A DNA stretch of 64,000 nt from Magicicada septendecula (GCA_034769895.1 CM068367.1:319907662-319971661); one strand, 5' to 3'; counted from the first letter of the stretch, positions 34,665-47,600 are shown. Numbers and translations: made by a program. Notes: generated by a model from the letters alone, not told the origin.

Positions 34665-35261
34665 CTATTTATACAAATTAAGCAGAGGCGAGCTATTTAG
34701 ATCTAACTGATCATTTAATAATACATTTAAATATTTGTGTTTATTAATTTCAAGGGTTTCTAATAAATCAAGCTTTGGACCTTTATCAGATAAATGTAAA
34801 ATTTCAAAATTGTCATTATAACTATGGTCTTTTTCTAACAAGTGATTTGCATAATTTGATTTGCCATCATTATATCTAAAACTATAATTGTGACCATACA
34901 TTCTTTTTTCGAAAGATCTACCTGTCTGTCCGATATACACTTTATTACAAGACCCACAGGATAATTTGTATACACCAGACTTTTGCAGTTTATCTGTTTT
35001 ACTCTTATTATTTTTAATATATTTTCCCAAAGAAGACTGCGTCTTAAAAGCTATATTTACATTCCTTTGCGTGAAATATTTACCAATATTATCAGAAGCA
35101 GAACCTATGTAAGTGAGAGTGTGATATCTTTTAATCTGTGTTCTGCTTCTGATAATATTGGTAAATATTTCACGCAAAGGAATGTAAATATAGCTTTTAA
35201 GACGCAGTCTTCTTTGGGAAAATATATTAAAAATAATAAGAGTAAAACAGATAAACTGCAA
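34665..35261 (-). CDS. Penelope GIY-YIG endonuclease domain, left arm, partial
   Basis: The minus-strand frame ends in the Penelope carboxy-terminal region: GVYKLSCGSCNKVYIGQTGR is the GIY-YIG box with the CxxC insertion typical of these elements, followed by SFEKRMYGH and NYANHLLEKDHS. The endonuclease nicks target DNA to prime reverse transcription. Only this domain and the 3' tail remain; the first 45 or so codons run through the loop into the opposite arm and are not genuine. The upstream reverse transcriptase, normally about 500 residues, is missing. Confidence 0.8.
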   Translation of the reverse strand: MQFICFTLIIFNIFSQRRLRLKSYIYIPLREIFTNIIRSRTQIKRYHTLTYIGSASDNIGKYFTQRNVNIAFKTQSSLGKYIKNNKSKTDKLQKSGVYKLSCGSCNKVYIGQTGRSFEKRMYGHNYSFRYNDGKSNYANHLLEKDHSYNDNFEILHLSDKGPKLDLLETLEINKHKYLNVLLNDQLDLNSSPLLNLYK

Positions 35262-35579
35262 AAGTCTGGTGTATACAAATTATCCTGTGGGTCTTGTAAT
35301 AAAGTGTATATCGGACAGACAGGTAGATCTTTCGAAAAAAGAATGTATGGTCACAATTATAGTTTTAGATATAATGATGGCAAATCAAATTATGCAAATC
35401 ACTTGTTAGAAAAAGACCATAGTTATAATGACAATTTTGAAATTTTACATTTATCTGATAAAGGTCCAAAGCTTGATTTATTAGAAACCCTTGAAATTAA
35501 TAAACACAAATATTTAAATGTATTATTAAATGATCAGTTAGATCTAAATAGCTCGCCTCTGCTTAATTTGTATAAATAG
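34983..35579 (+). CDS. Penelope GIY-YIG endonuclease domain, right arm, partial
   Basis: Mirror copy of the left arm. From ASDNIGKYFTQRNVNIAF onward the translation is identical to the left arm through the final SSPLLNLYK. Identity over the whole arm means the duplication is very recent, was formed during insertion, or is maintained by gene conversion. Confidence 0.8.
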   Translation: MQFICFTLIIFNIFSQRRLRLKSYIYIPLREIFTNIIRSRTYVSESVISFNLCSASDNIGKYFTQRNVNIAFKTQSSLGKYIKNNKSKTDKLQKSGVYKLSCGSCNKVYIGQTGRSFEKRMYGHNYSFRYNDGKSNYANHLLEKDHSYNDNFEILHLSDKGPKLDLLETLEINKHKYLNVLLNDQLDLNSSPLLNLYK

Positions 35580-36660
35580 ACTTGGTATATGTTATGTTAT
35601 ATATTTGTGTAATGTGTATAAATCTTATTGACACGAGATTACTATCGCTCTCTATACAACAGCACTTGTATTATATTTTATATTCTGTATTGTTTGTACG
35701 AAAATTAGTCAGCTTATACCATCTGATGAAGGCACTGTGTTGCCGAAACAGCTGTCATGGTTTTATAATTTTAATAAATTGACGAGTGGAAATCACAAAA
35801 ACTATTTTATGGTTTTATTTTTTACTATAATTTACAATGGATTTTCACCAAGTAAAGGCATCAAGCATTAATTATATATTTATATGTTTAATGTTACAAA
35901 TAATTCAAATAACAATCTTGATCATCTGTTAGTTCAGCGGAATAACAGTGACACTTTTAATAACCGCATAAAATAAACACTTAGAAACAACACAGGCGCT
36001 TTAACTTAACTGTTTGGACCACAGAAGTGAGGCATGCCTCAACGCTCTATGTGTACAGCGCGGGACAATCCCCCCTCCCTACACTTCCCTATCACACCAC
36101 TACATTGCTTACATACGATGTATACAAAAAACGCTGAGGCAAGTTCAGGTTGCCTCATTCGCTTTAAACGAACTATGCCGAATCTCACCTGTCACCATCT
36201 AGCGGTCGCTCAATAAAGCACGTTCCGGTTTAATAAATTTGACAGTCGCAGTAACAATGTATAATCTTTTACGTTATGTAGTTCATACGTATTTATAATT
36301 TTTATTCTACAGAATTTTTTAGGGTAGGCATTGCCTCCATGTAACTTCGCCACTGATATATATGTGTACAACGTTATCGGCAACAAAGAAGTAGTTTTTG
36401 TTAAAATTCCTTCCCGGGATATTTGGCCGTAGTCCAATGTTTTCTACAAAACCAGACATTTCGGCTGTGCCATCGACTTCCATCATCAGTGAAAATCGAG
36501 TGCGATAACGTGAGGTGGTATACGTTAGTGACCACAGTACTGTGGTTAAGGCTGAAGCAGTAAGTAGAAAGAAGTAGTTTCTATGGTAATGTTTCATTTC
36601 GAAAATTATTTTAAATATAAATCTTAGAATATGGAAGTCATGTATGGTTCTCCATACCGA

Positions 36661-37826
36661 TATTTTAATTAAATTTCCCAACTGTGAATTTCCATTAAGC
36701 ATTTTCATCAACAATTGGTTTGGGTGACTCCCAGTCATTAATAATGATCTGATTTATTGAACGGGCATTTAGATTTAACCTTACTCACCTTCTTCCTTCT
36801 AACAACCATTAACGGATTTGCATAGGGTGACACCGATCTCTCAATAACAACCCCCTTCAACCCTTTATCTAACTCTACTTAAATCATTCTCCTCTTAGAA
36901 CAAAGCACCTGATACCCTCTTTGTACATAGGATGTGTGTTCCCTTCCCTTATACTCACGCCTTTATTAGTTCCTGGCCCTTCCAGGTAACTCCGCAACCC
37001 TATTTAAAACTTTTCACCTCCTGCCACAATGCCTTGTGTTGGGGACTCCCTACACCTCCACCCTCACTACAAAATTTATGTACCCTGCTCTCACCTATTT
37101 ACTCTCCACTTTCATCATGCTCGCTTTCTCTATATACATTCACTCTTGCTACTGTGTCCCTACTACTGACCCGTTTCTGTATTACTTTTAACAAAATTCT
37201 TATTTTGTCTAATACCCATTTAAATTTAACTCTGACTGACTTAATGCCTTATTGAAATAATCATCACCCAAACTACATCTTTTACCTCATTTTATATTAA
37301 GTTAATCATTGAAAATTACATTAGAAACTTCATAACTACCTCAAATTAATTTAATCACCTAATTTAGATTCTTTCAAACTCATTTCATTTTCATTATTAA
37401 AACATTTTACTTTACTTCAATTTCATTATAAAATTCATACTTAAACATGGTCAGTCATTCAATCAAATAAAAACATGATTACTGTCATAAACTCAAAACT
37501 ATAAACATTTATCGCAACAAATATAACGTACATGTACGTTCTGATACATTATAATAACAATATGACTCAATACCTAAACACATTTTACGTTTAATCATTT
37601 ACTATTTATTATAAAGTATAACTCTCAGAAAAATCATTTAAATTTATTACCAAAATTCATCTATCCAACCTTTTAAATTAATTAATTCATCTCAAATTAT
37701 TTAATTCAATCAGTTTCTAAAACACTAAGTTACTTTGATTCCATGATTCAAAACAATTACAATTCATTTAATTTCATTATAAATGCAATTATTCTCGTTA
37801 TTTATTTAGTCTGGTAAAGTATTATT
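36661..37826 (-). pseudogene. Element A internal DNA with a reverse transcriptase remnant
   Basis: On the minus strand at about 36765-36880 the codons read LKGVVIERSVSPYANPLMVV followed by RRKK. This is the gypsy reverse transcriptase block equivalent to GVIERAQSPYVNPMVTVVKK in the pol at 1-1575. Upstream and downstream are frame-broken, with stops. The rest of the piece, to 37826, is AT-rich without a recognisable domain. Confidence 0.6.
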
Positions 37827-40723
37827 ACTTCCATATTCCTTAAGGAAATGGAAGTATGGTGATGGAAAAAAAAATCGTGTTCGAGATTATTGCAGATTCT
37901 GATTGTACTACACTCAAAACATGAAAAAAGTCGTTTTTCAAAAAGTGTCTGTGTGTGTGTGTGTGTCTGTGTAGATTTTTTTCTATGGCAAACGATAACA
38001 GCCGCAAATTCAAACAGAATCAAATAATTTTTTGCATACAGCCCTGATTTCTAGAGTACTCACGACCTATTGTTTTTGGTGAAGATCGGTTGAGGGAAAG
38101 GGGTAGTTTACCTGCAACGGTTTTTTTTTTATCAAGGGAATTTTTTTTGGCAAACGATAACAGCCGCAAATTTAAACAGAATCAAATAATGTTTCGCATA
38201 CAGCCCTGAATTGTAGAGTTCTCAAGATCTATTGTTTTTGGTGAAGATCGGTTAAGGGAAAGGGGTAGTTTACCTGCAACGTTTTGTTTTAACAAGGGTA
38301 TTTTCTATGGCAAACGATAACAGCCGCAAATTCAAACAGAATCAAAAGATTATTTGCATACAGCCCTAAATTGTAGAGTTCTCAAGACCTATTGTTTTTG
38401 GTGAAGATCGGTTAAGGGAAAGGGGTAGTTTACCTGCAACGTTTTTTTAACAAGGGTATTTTCTATGGCAAACGATAACAGCCGCAAATTCAAACAGAAT
38501 CAAATATTTTTTTGCATACAGCCCTGATTTGTAGAGTACTCAAGACCTATTGTTTTTGGTGAAGATCGGTTAAGGGGAAGGGGTAGTTTACCTGCAACGT
38601 TTTTTTATCAAGCGTATTTTGTATGGCAAACGATAACAGCCGCAAATTCAAACAGAATCAAATAATTTTTTGCATACGTCCCTGAATTGTAGAGATCTCA
38701 AGGATTTTCGATTTTGGTGACGATCGGTTAAGGGGAAGGGGTAGTTTACCTGCAACCTTTTACGTTTTAACAACAGTAAAGTACTTGAAAATGCATTTAA
38801 ACTTTTTCAAACAATGGTAATTGTTAAAAATAAAATAATTTTGTTGCCAGGCAATAAAATTATAATTTTTTCATTTTAATGTAAATTATGTATGAGTTAA
38901 TATACGAGGTGTGTTCATAAAAAGACCAAACTTTTTGAGTAACACATCAATCCGCACAAACGACGCGCCGCGAATTTGCGCGCACCTAGCGATAGTTTTT
39001 GACAACAAACTACCACTTATTGTGTTCCGCTATTAGCAGTAGTCTTTGAGGTATATCACATTGAGTGGGGACGTGCACACGCTGGCCGGCGGATTAGTGA
39101 CAAAGCGATTAAGAAAGATCGCGAGAACAACGTGTGCGTAAGAAATTTTGTAGCAAAACTAGGTTAAAACTTTTCAGAGACATTCTGGTTTTCAATTAAG
39201 CATACGCGGAAGCCTGCATGAGGCGAACGATTAGTTTAAGAATTTTTAAAGAGGGAAAAACAATGGTCTGTGCAGATCAAAGATATATCGAAGATCATGG
39301 GAAGGGAGCTCGTGATGTGGTAATTGTAAATCATCGTTTAAATGCCGATACTTTCTGACAGAATCCATTTAAGATCATAAAATTAAATTTTGATAGAAAA
39401 ATTTAAATGTATCGTATCACTGAAAAATTCTTACTGTGTTTGTTGACGACGATCAGAAAGAGATCCGTTTTGAAATCTGTCAACAACTGCGTACCAATGC
39501 AAATGGTAATGAAAACTTTGGAAGACAATGGAAATAGCTCTGTAAAGATTTTACGAAGTCAGCAGCAAAATTTTATACACACACGTTGTGTTAAGATCTT
39601 CATTCTCACTTCGTTATAAATCCGCCGGATGGTGTGTGCCCGTGCCCACTACAGCGCGTGTAGCTTGAAGACTGAAGATCGTGACGGAACAGAGAAAACG
39701 GCATTCAGGCGTCAAAACCTGTCGCTAGCAGCGCTTAATTCTGCAGCTCGCTCTATGCGCTAGTTGACGTGCTACACAAATAGTTTGGTCTTTTTTTGAA
39801 CACACCTCGTACATGTATAAAATAATATATCGTTCGTGGCAGGTAAGCATACCTCAGTTATGTAATGTTTACGTTTCCATTTTATTATTATGACTACAGC
39901 AATAAAAAGGCAGGGAACACACACACACACAATTCGCGTTATTTCTGGCCTCACTCAAGTTTATTTTCTTACATTTGCACGCTTTTTAAATGGAAAGTGC
40001 CGAAACCCACACCGACATAGCGCGTGCAAGCCGAAAAAATGGACATCAATTTGCTTCCTGTGGATCGCTGGGGAGTGTAACTGCACGTGTTTACAGAGGA
40101 ACGATTCATAGATAGACTTTTCATATTTAGGGAATGAACCCTCTGCAAGATGCTGAGGGTCCATGAGTGACTTCGGAGCACTCCTTTTTTGCGTGTTTGT
40201 TCTGTGAAACATACACTGTAGATTCGCAGCTTTACTCTAAGCAATGCTCAATAGGAAATGTTGAAAATTTTAGTCCACGGTGTACCCTCATTCACACTAA
40301 ACCTGCTCTGATGTTTTAATTACGGACATCATAATATTAAAACTTTGGAAACTTGAGCACTACTTAATGGAGATCAATCATTAACTTATACAAGCCATTA
40401 ATTTTATGCATATTTTTTATATATATGTGTACAACGTTATCGGCAACAAAGAAGTAGTTTTTGTTAAAATTCCTTCCCAGGATATTTGGCCGTAGTCCAA
40501 TGTTTTCTACAAAACCAGACGTTTCAGCAATGCCATCGACTTCCATCATCAGTGAAAATTGAGTGCGATAACGTGAGGTGGTATATGTTAGTGACCACAG
40601 TACTGTGGTTAAGGCTGAAGCAGTAAGTAGAAAGAAGTAGTTTCTATGGTAATATTTCATTTCGAAAATGATTTTAAATTTAAATCTTAGAATATGGAAG
40701 TCATGTATGGTTCTCCATACTGA
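37827..40723 (-). mobile_element. Helitron-like copy 4 carrying a mariner relic
   Basis: It runs on the minus strand from A|TCAGTATGG (40723) to ATGGAAGT (37827). The 3' module, five or so tandem units (to about 38780), and the left module are present. The middle differs from copies 1-3: it lacks the hAT-like and most captured pieces, and carries a mariner element at 38905-39809. It interrupts the gag of element A. Confidence 0.65.
38905..39809 (+). mobile_element. Internally deleted mariner element
   Basis: Ends CGAGGTGTGTTCATAAAAAG and its imperfect inverse, TTTTTTTGAACACACCTCG, are flanked by TA. The extended inverted repeat covers AAGACCAAACT as well. At 905 bp it is shorter than a full mariner. 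Plus-strand codons near 39450-39530 read KEIRFEICQQLRTNANG, which matches the region before the first catalytic aspartate; the rest of the transposase is gone. Confidence 0.8.
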
Positions 40724-40894
40724 TTTTTTATTACTTTCCTTAGATGAGACGGGAGTTGAATGAACTCCCACCTCACCCATAACAGCTGATTCTGTCCAGC
40801 TTTCTTGATTTACTATAGGAGTTTCTGACTGAATTTCTGATTCACTTATAACAGTTGAGCCAGACAAACTGACTTCGTTTTCCGTATTTTCCAT
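40724..40894 (-). pseudogene. Gag amino terminus of element A, cut by copy 4
   Basis: The frame starts MENTENEVSLSGSTVISESE and reaches EVGVHSTPVSSKESNKK where the Helitron-like insertion begins. SESE...TESAV...VHSTP matches the start of the gag at 48410-49618 (SESDLESQ...TETAV...VHSTP). The remaining gag is not recognisable on the far side. Confidence 0.65.
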
Positions 40895-41103
40895 TTTTAT
40901 GAATTTAATTATTCTTTGATCAAATAGTTAATTACTTATTTATTATCTAAACAAAATCTCATAACTCCTACTCACAATATTTTACGTCTTAACCTCTAAT
41001 CACAAATCTTGTAATTTTTACTATTACAAAAACCGCCTACTATCACCACCTATTTTGTACTTTAAATCAGGCCTAAACCCATATGAATACATTCATTTGA
41101 GTT

Positions 41104-41121
41104 ATCCTGGCAGGGTCGCAA
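41104..41121 (-). other. Putative primer binding site of element A
   Basis: The minus strand reads TTGCGACCCTGCCAGGA just inside the LTR. It resembles a tRNA-Arg type primer site (TGGCGACC start with a mismatch). Position between LTR and gag supports the role. Confidence 0.4.
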
Positions 41122-41123
41122 TT

Positions 41124-42411
41124 TGTTACGTTCTATTCTTTTAACTTACCAATTTCCACACCGTTGCTTTTACTTACCTCACACTTACACGTCACCTAGA
41201 CGTACCGAACACAGAAGATTCCAAATTATTTGTAGGTCGCCACCGATATCTTTAAAGGCTAGATATGGAGTCCTTGAAACACTTTTACTTATTTACCTTG
41301 TTCGTTAGGCGAAATTTTCCATACGGGATAGCTGATGTTAATTTGGCGTAATAATTGACTTAACACATGGTTACGCTACTAATCCATTTTATTAATACTC
41401 ATTTGAAATTTACTTTTCTATCTGTAATTCCTTCACCATTCATCACATTTTTTATATAATCTCAGACGTTAAACATTCTAACAAATATTTAATTTTGTAA
41501 ATACCACGTATTGGTTATAGTCTCCTTTGTTCGAGGAAATACATACTAAAAGGACCCAGCAAAAAAAAAACAACTTAATCTACAGTAACGTTACTGAAAT
41601 TTTAAGGCAACCCAGCTTGCTACATTCTCACATTCATACAGATTACCCCCTTTTCATATAAAATAACAATATATTTGATACGATTACATGTGTAGCGTCG
41701 TTCCTACCGACCGCATGGTGCGTCACACAGAGTTCTCTGATTCGATGTCCAAAAAAGGTTGTTGTTCACTTGTATTAAAATTTTCACTTATTTCACTGTA
41801 TATATTATTAATTTAGACTGCTTTACACATCTCTGGTACACTTGGTTGGTCGGCCGACCCTAATTAACTTGGTCGGCCGAGCAAAGACTTTTATGACCGC
41901 GTGGTCTGAAGGTGTTATTCGACTGGGCAGCAACTATGCATACAGTTCCCCACTAAAAATCTGTTAAGCAGACGGAAACGCACAGCCTTCAGGCGACAAA
42001 ATTTTCGTCGTCGCACACAGTGTATGGATTGTCCATGGGCCCCGTGAGCTAGTGTTGTTACACGGAGACGATATAGGAGGCTTTGGTGGGAGGAGCCTTT
42101 ACTGGTTTCCGCCATCTACAAAGCACATGTTGAGGCAGTGGTTCTGTCTCACCATTTTTTTGTGGCGTTGTTTTAAAGTGGTATGTGTCGCATCTGCGCA
42201 CATGCTGGTGTTGCGCGTACTAGTCCGTGACAAAACACTTGATTTACTCAAACAGTATTGCATTCTAATACCACACCCCGCTCACAAAGCTATGTCACTG
42301 TTCATTGTCTGAATAGAACCTTTTTTACATAGGACTTGCTGCGTTGATAGCAAATACATTTATGAATGTATAAAAAAAATAAATAAAGACCCCCGTTTTT
42401 GCCCCATCACA
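41124..42411 (-). repeat. Central LTR shared by element A and a second internal region
   Basis: Plus-strand ends are TGTTACG and CATCACA. On its left are a primer-site candidate and gag start; on its right, GAGGACAGAGT on the minus strand looks like a polypurine tract. It thus serves as 5' LTR to the left region and 3' LTR to the right region (element B), as in tandem elements made by LTR recombination. It contains a duplicated TTGGTCGGCCGA motif near 41848-41880. Confidence 0.55.
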
Positions 42412-43480
42412 ACTCTGTCCTCATAAATCACTAGTGGAGTCTTTACTCTATTTAAACGACGGGGAAAATTTGCCCTTTGCCAACCTAACCTCTCATCACA
42501 CTCTCTTTCAATCTTATCAACCACTATCTCATCATTAATTTCTACTTCCACTAAAACGTCATCACCACTATCATTATTCACAACTTTACTCTCTAACACC
42601 ACATTTTTAATTATATCACTGTTATCACTTTTTATTTCACCATTAAACTCGTTACTGTAATTACCACTTACCTTGTTGATTATTTCTTCGTTATTCATAT
42701 TTTCACTTGCACTTAACTTGTCAACCTTATTATTCGTAATTACCTCTCCATCATAATTACCACTTGTTTTAAAATCATCACTTACCTTATTATCTGTACC
42801 TTCGTTATTTTTGTTCTCGTTACACTCACCTGTAACTGTACCATTTTCTATCACCACTACACTCTCAATATTAATAATAATGAATCATTATTCATTTGTT
42901 TTGTTGAATCTATCAACTTATCCCATTTTTTTGTCACTCTCGTCAAAACGTTTATTCATCTGATCAAAACCCTTATTCATCATTTCGTCCCTCTCATCCA
43001 AACATTTCTGTATAGTATTACACATCATTAGCAAACAATTCATCATATGCATCTTATCAGATTCACTCATATCATCATTACTTACCTCATTATCTGTTGC
43101 CTGATCATCTTTATTCTCGTTTAATTGATCTGTCTCTACCATCTACCACCCCTACACTATCATCATTATCATTATTCAGTCTTATTCTCTAACACTATCA
43201 CTTCAGCTATGTTACCATTATTATTTGTATTTGCATATCTATTGGTGCTCATGATTATGTTAATACCAAATTTTGAACCAAATATACAGTACAGCTCTGC
43301 TCTAATGTGATTTTTGTTATTCCAGTATTTTAATATATATGAAATATGTTTGTTTTCCAACATAGCCACAGTGCACAACAGTTAACATGAAACAGGTGAG
43401 CCTTATCAAGTAGGTATTAATTATCCTTAATAATAAAAAAATAAAAATCCTTAATACATATATTGAATCGTGCAACCATC
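42412..43480 (-). pseudogene. Internal fragment of element B with gag-like coding remnants
   Basis: Minus-strand frames 42918-43142 (MMNKGFDQMNKRFDESDKKM, coiled coil) and 42412-42857 (acidic, asparagine-rich, then ERLGWQRANFPRRLNRVKTP) resemble pieces of the gag at 48410-49618 (FNEMNSRFDDND; GQRVNFPINFSEPR) in reversed order or from a shuffled gag. No pol is seen. The fragment is cut on the right by the element inserted at 43485. Confidence 0.5.
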
Positions 43481-43484
43481 AGGT

Positions 43485-44648
43485 TGTAACCCTTAACTTT
43501 TTCTTAACTTTTATTTATTCAAATTACAACTCCCACTTACCTTTCATCTTTGATCTGGCCGGATCGCGTAGTGTGGACAACCCATTTCGTTCGACGAACT
43601 CTGACAGTACATAAACGAATTAAGGCCTTGAAAAAATTTAACTCTCAATTGTATGGAAGAGAAATTAGATTTTTTATTAATAAGAAATGTTGAATTGATA
43701 AAACTTCGTGTTACATGTTGTGCAACTCTTGCACCTTACTGACTATGGCTTACCTTCCTTTATACAGGTACAAACAATTATACATATAAACAGCCCAGCA
43801 TTGCTCACGCACACTTACACACAGAATTTACAATGCCCTTAACATTTTAATACTGATAAACTTCCCCCCACGGCGGCCACGCGGTCTTCGTGTACACTCA
43901 TCTTCTCATGTAATTTCTTGTAAAAGTTTTGTCCGAAAGTTATAAATCACATCTCCAGGTTGGATTGACCGCGGTCACCTAAAAATTACTATAGTTCCAC
44001 CTTGTTTTATGGTTAAATTAAAAACTTTTATGACGAGCCTATCTTGGCCGTCCCGGTACCGGGGAGTTCAGCTGGTAGACTGCAATGTGCTTGATTGAGC
44101 TGGCGGAAATCCGCATTCACTGCCAACAGATTTTCGTCGTCGTGTAATGTTGATTTGCTGTTACTTATGAGCTCTATGCCTGGAACATAGTCATTATATT
44201 CGCCACATGTGTAGCTGATATTTGCATGTGCCACACTGATGTCACTAGTAGTGGGCGGGGTTTAACGGCGTTTCCTGTATTTAGCTGGTAGCTGCGACAA
44301 ACTGTTTGCTCCAGCTCCATGTTCACAGCTTCGATTGAGTTTTTTCACGGCGTCACTCCAGCGCCCCGCCCGGCTATGCTAAGTGCGAGCGTGATCACAC
44401 ATATACAAAGTTCTTAGAATTTCGAAGGGGGCACGAATTCCTTTGCCGCCTTTCTCAACTGCAAACTGCGTTTCGCTTTGTTACACCACTGTTTCTCAAT
44501 ACGTGTTCTGTTATAATGAAATGAATCTTTGTCGTAATATGAAATTTCACAATGTTTAAATAAAACTCCCGCACAAAACGAAATAAATAAAAATACCAAT
44601 GCCCCATACCGTAAAAAAAATAAAAGGACCCAAAATTGACCCGCTACA
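43485..44648 (-). repeat. 3' LTR of element C
   Basis: Nearly identical to 49810-50976; differences include a TAAAAG/CATG change near 43920 and single substitutions. The high identity implies a young insertion. Confidence 0.93.
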
Positions 44649-47600
44649 ATACCCCCTCGATGAGAATGCTGCTGTTCACAACAGAAGAAATCTCATCGAC
44701 AAACCCCGAAGAGGACCGGTGAGGAACTGGTGCCAACAACCCCCTCTTGTTCTTAATCCGCATGGGTACATGACCCCCCTGGCTCAGCGACTATGGACTC
44801 ATCTGAACGAGATCACTGGACTTCTCCGTAAGAGATCCCAACACCGAGAAATCGAGCAGACTCGTACCACGGCACACCTCGCCTTTTAACATGCTACCCC
44901 CCAAAATCCTCAATCCCTGGCTTAGACTACGCCAGGTCCTCCACCGATATGGTTCCCCTTTAATGCAAGCTGGGCTGCCTTTAGCAGATACTGGGCTCAC
45001 ACACACTCACACTACATATTGACATAGCACATTGTAAAATTGAAAAATTATTTTAAAATTTATTATTTCATTTAAGAAACAAAATCCAGAATTCCAAATA
45101 AAGTCTTGTATTCAAAAAATTCTCTTCCTTGTTTTCTGTTTTTTAGTTAAACTAAGTCAATTTAACCATTTCTTATGATTAAAACATCCTTAGCCTAACA
45201 TGTGCATACTTAGAGTCTAACAATACAGTGCAATACAAGAAATCAACAAAATAAACATGGTTAACATACAAATAATAAAATAATCAACATTTAAAATATG
45301 CATTCGCTGGCAGGCGAAAAATCAAGATTTTTTTTTTTTTTTTCAAAAATTAAGATCTCCAAAACATTTTAAAATTCAAAAAAAAAAATTTTAATTTTAT
45401 TTAAATGTTTCCTTTATATGCAGAAATTATTTAAAACTCGGTTTAAATTGATTAAATAAACAAATTAAATTGACTTCCTATTATACAAGCTTAGTATGTG
45501 TGTGACCTCATCAGCTGATCGAAACTAGGTCAAGTCCAAGACCCTTGACCTACATATGTTATGTATACTTTCTGAAAATACATTTAACATCTGTAACAAT
45601 CTAATTTGAAACACAAAACAATAAAATAAAACATTTAAAATTAACAAAATATTATTATAAACAATAAGCCAATTGCCATTTAAATTATTCAAAATAAACA
45701 ATTCTTAATTTTACATTACCCAATTCTCTCAAAGTTTTGTCACTTGTTTAAAAAATGAAAAATTTTATGTCTTTATTATAAATCTCTCTTTTTGCTTAAC
45801 AATCTCACTCTACTTTACTGTGGGTGATGTAAATTATTTGTTCTCATTTACTGTACTGCTTACTCTGTATACATATATCAACTTTCTCCCTCTGACCTTA
45901 ACCCCTAACAACTTCAACTCCCATGACACCCATCTCTACCAAAACATCTATCAAAAACACTCTAAACCCAACTTACCATTAAACTCAAATCGCCACCTTC
46001 TCTACATATATAAAAAAAAATACTCTCTAACCCTTTGTACATAGGATATGTGTTTTCCCCACCCAAAACTCAATTCCCTTATTCGGCCCCTGGATTCTAC
46101 CTAAGGCGGCCCCTCCTCACTAAAATCGATACCAATTCCCGTCCCAACATATCATTAAGTTGCGAAACTCCTATATTACACTACCCTCTAATACAAAATT
46201 GCCATCCCCAAAAATCTCAATCTCATTACCTTACTACAACTACAACAAAATAACATCATTAATTATAAACAACAACATATCATTCAAAACTCTACAATTA
46301 TTCTCCGTAACTACTGTGTCAACATCAATACTTCACAAAATTCTATTACATTACATTAACTCAAAAACAACATCACATTATTTTCATCTCTACTAATTCA
46401 ACTTTAACTTTGACTTTAACTTGGACAGATCTATATGCCCCACAAAATATTTATCACCCAAAAACTATCGCTTATTATCTTTCACAAATTGTTACTTTAT
46501 TTCTCATTTTATCAAATTATTTTTCCCATTACTTTAAAACATCTGTAATACATTAAAATTACATTGAACGTCAATTACTTAGAACCTTTATACCTAATAT
46601 ACCAGTGACATGTTATTGCTGATCAGCTGATATCCTAACATAATGAAAACACATCTCAAATTTGAACAAATTACATGGAATATACATATTTATTTATCAT
46701 TACTCCTCACCTTCTTGTTTCCCATTTCTCTGATTCTGATAATTCATATTGACTGCCTGCCAGACGATTTAATTATTGGCTTAGAAAAAAATATACACAT
46801 AATGAAAACACTTTTTATCAACAACTATATCTACTTACTACAATAAAATAATACATTTAAAATTATAGTATGAACACCTTATATTAAGAGTCTGAGCATC
46901 TAATTATTTGAACAGAGCACAAGCGTTTTTGATTGGATCAAAATTCGAATTAAACAAAATTTTTTTTTTTTTTTTGTGGTAAAATTTAAATTCGTGGCTC
47001 ATCCGAGCCACCTCCCAGCCACACACACTATTTCAAATTATGGAGGACTGTCTCGCCCTTGCGCTTCGACAAAGACTGTATATTTTGGAGCAGGTTTTAC
47101 CTCTCCGTGTCTTTGCTTCCGCTATTACGTTTAAACCTTGTCGAATATCAACATATTCTCGTTACATAATTACACACCCTTAATGCGGGTCTACCACCTG
47201 TCTTTGCTACCCCCAAGCGGGCAGAGCGGCAGCCGCTGTTTCATAGTTTCCGGAGATTTCCCCTAGTTGTCTCCCCCCATTGAATTTCTAATATGTACCA
47301 ATTTCAAGTCAGCTATGGTCAAGGGACTTGATATGACCATAGCTAACCGCTAGCCAAATCCACGATTAGTGCTGGTAAGGCAGTAATCGCCCGAAAAGTC
47401 AGGGAAATCTAATTTGCATTTCACTGCCTGTTACAATCATTACTATTATGTGCGACACGGTCGTTTAGCAGGGTGTAAATTTTAATTTACACGAATAAGG
47501 TGTGCCGCACATTTTCACCATTTTGGCCTCCGATGGGGGTAACACTCCCTGTTACCCCCAACCCATTCCGCTGTCTACGGGAGCACAGGCCACCCCCACA

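Larger units (their letters stand above)
34408..35872. mobile_element. Penelope-like element inserted as a head-to-head palindrome
   Basis: Two 694-bp arms (34411-35104 and 35140-35833) are inverted copies around a 35-base loop. A 13-bp direct repeat TATATATTTATAT flanks the insertion (34395-34407 and 35873-35885). The interrupted sequence is found uninterrupted in copy 2 near 32465-32480. Both arms encode the Penelope GIY-YIG endonuclease; the reverse transcriptase is absent in both. Confidence 0.85.
30693..36660 (-). mobile_element. Helitron-like copy 3 with two nested insertions
   Basis: On the minus strand it starts A|TCGGTATGG at 36660 and ends ATGGAAGT at 30693. Its array is split at 31012/33263 by another copy (copy 2) and its middle is split at 34408-35872 by a Penelope palindrome. 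The empty site for copy 2 can be read in copy 4 at about 38130-38160 (CAAGGGAA, a T run, GGCAAACG), confirming nesting. Confidence 0.65.

Noticed and set aside
36932..37255. A 107-codon plus-strand frame
   Set aside because: It is antisense to a decayed reverse transcriptase region of element A and its composition follows from C-rich DNA.
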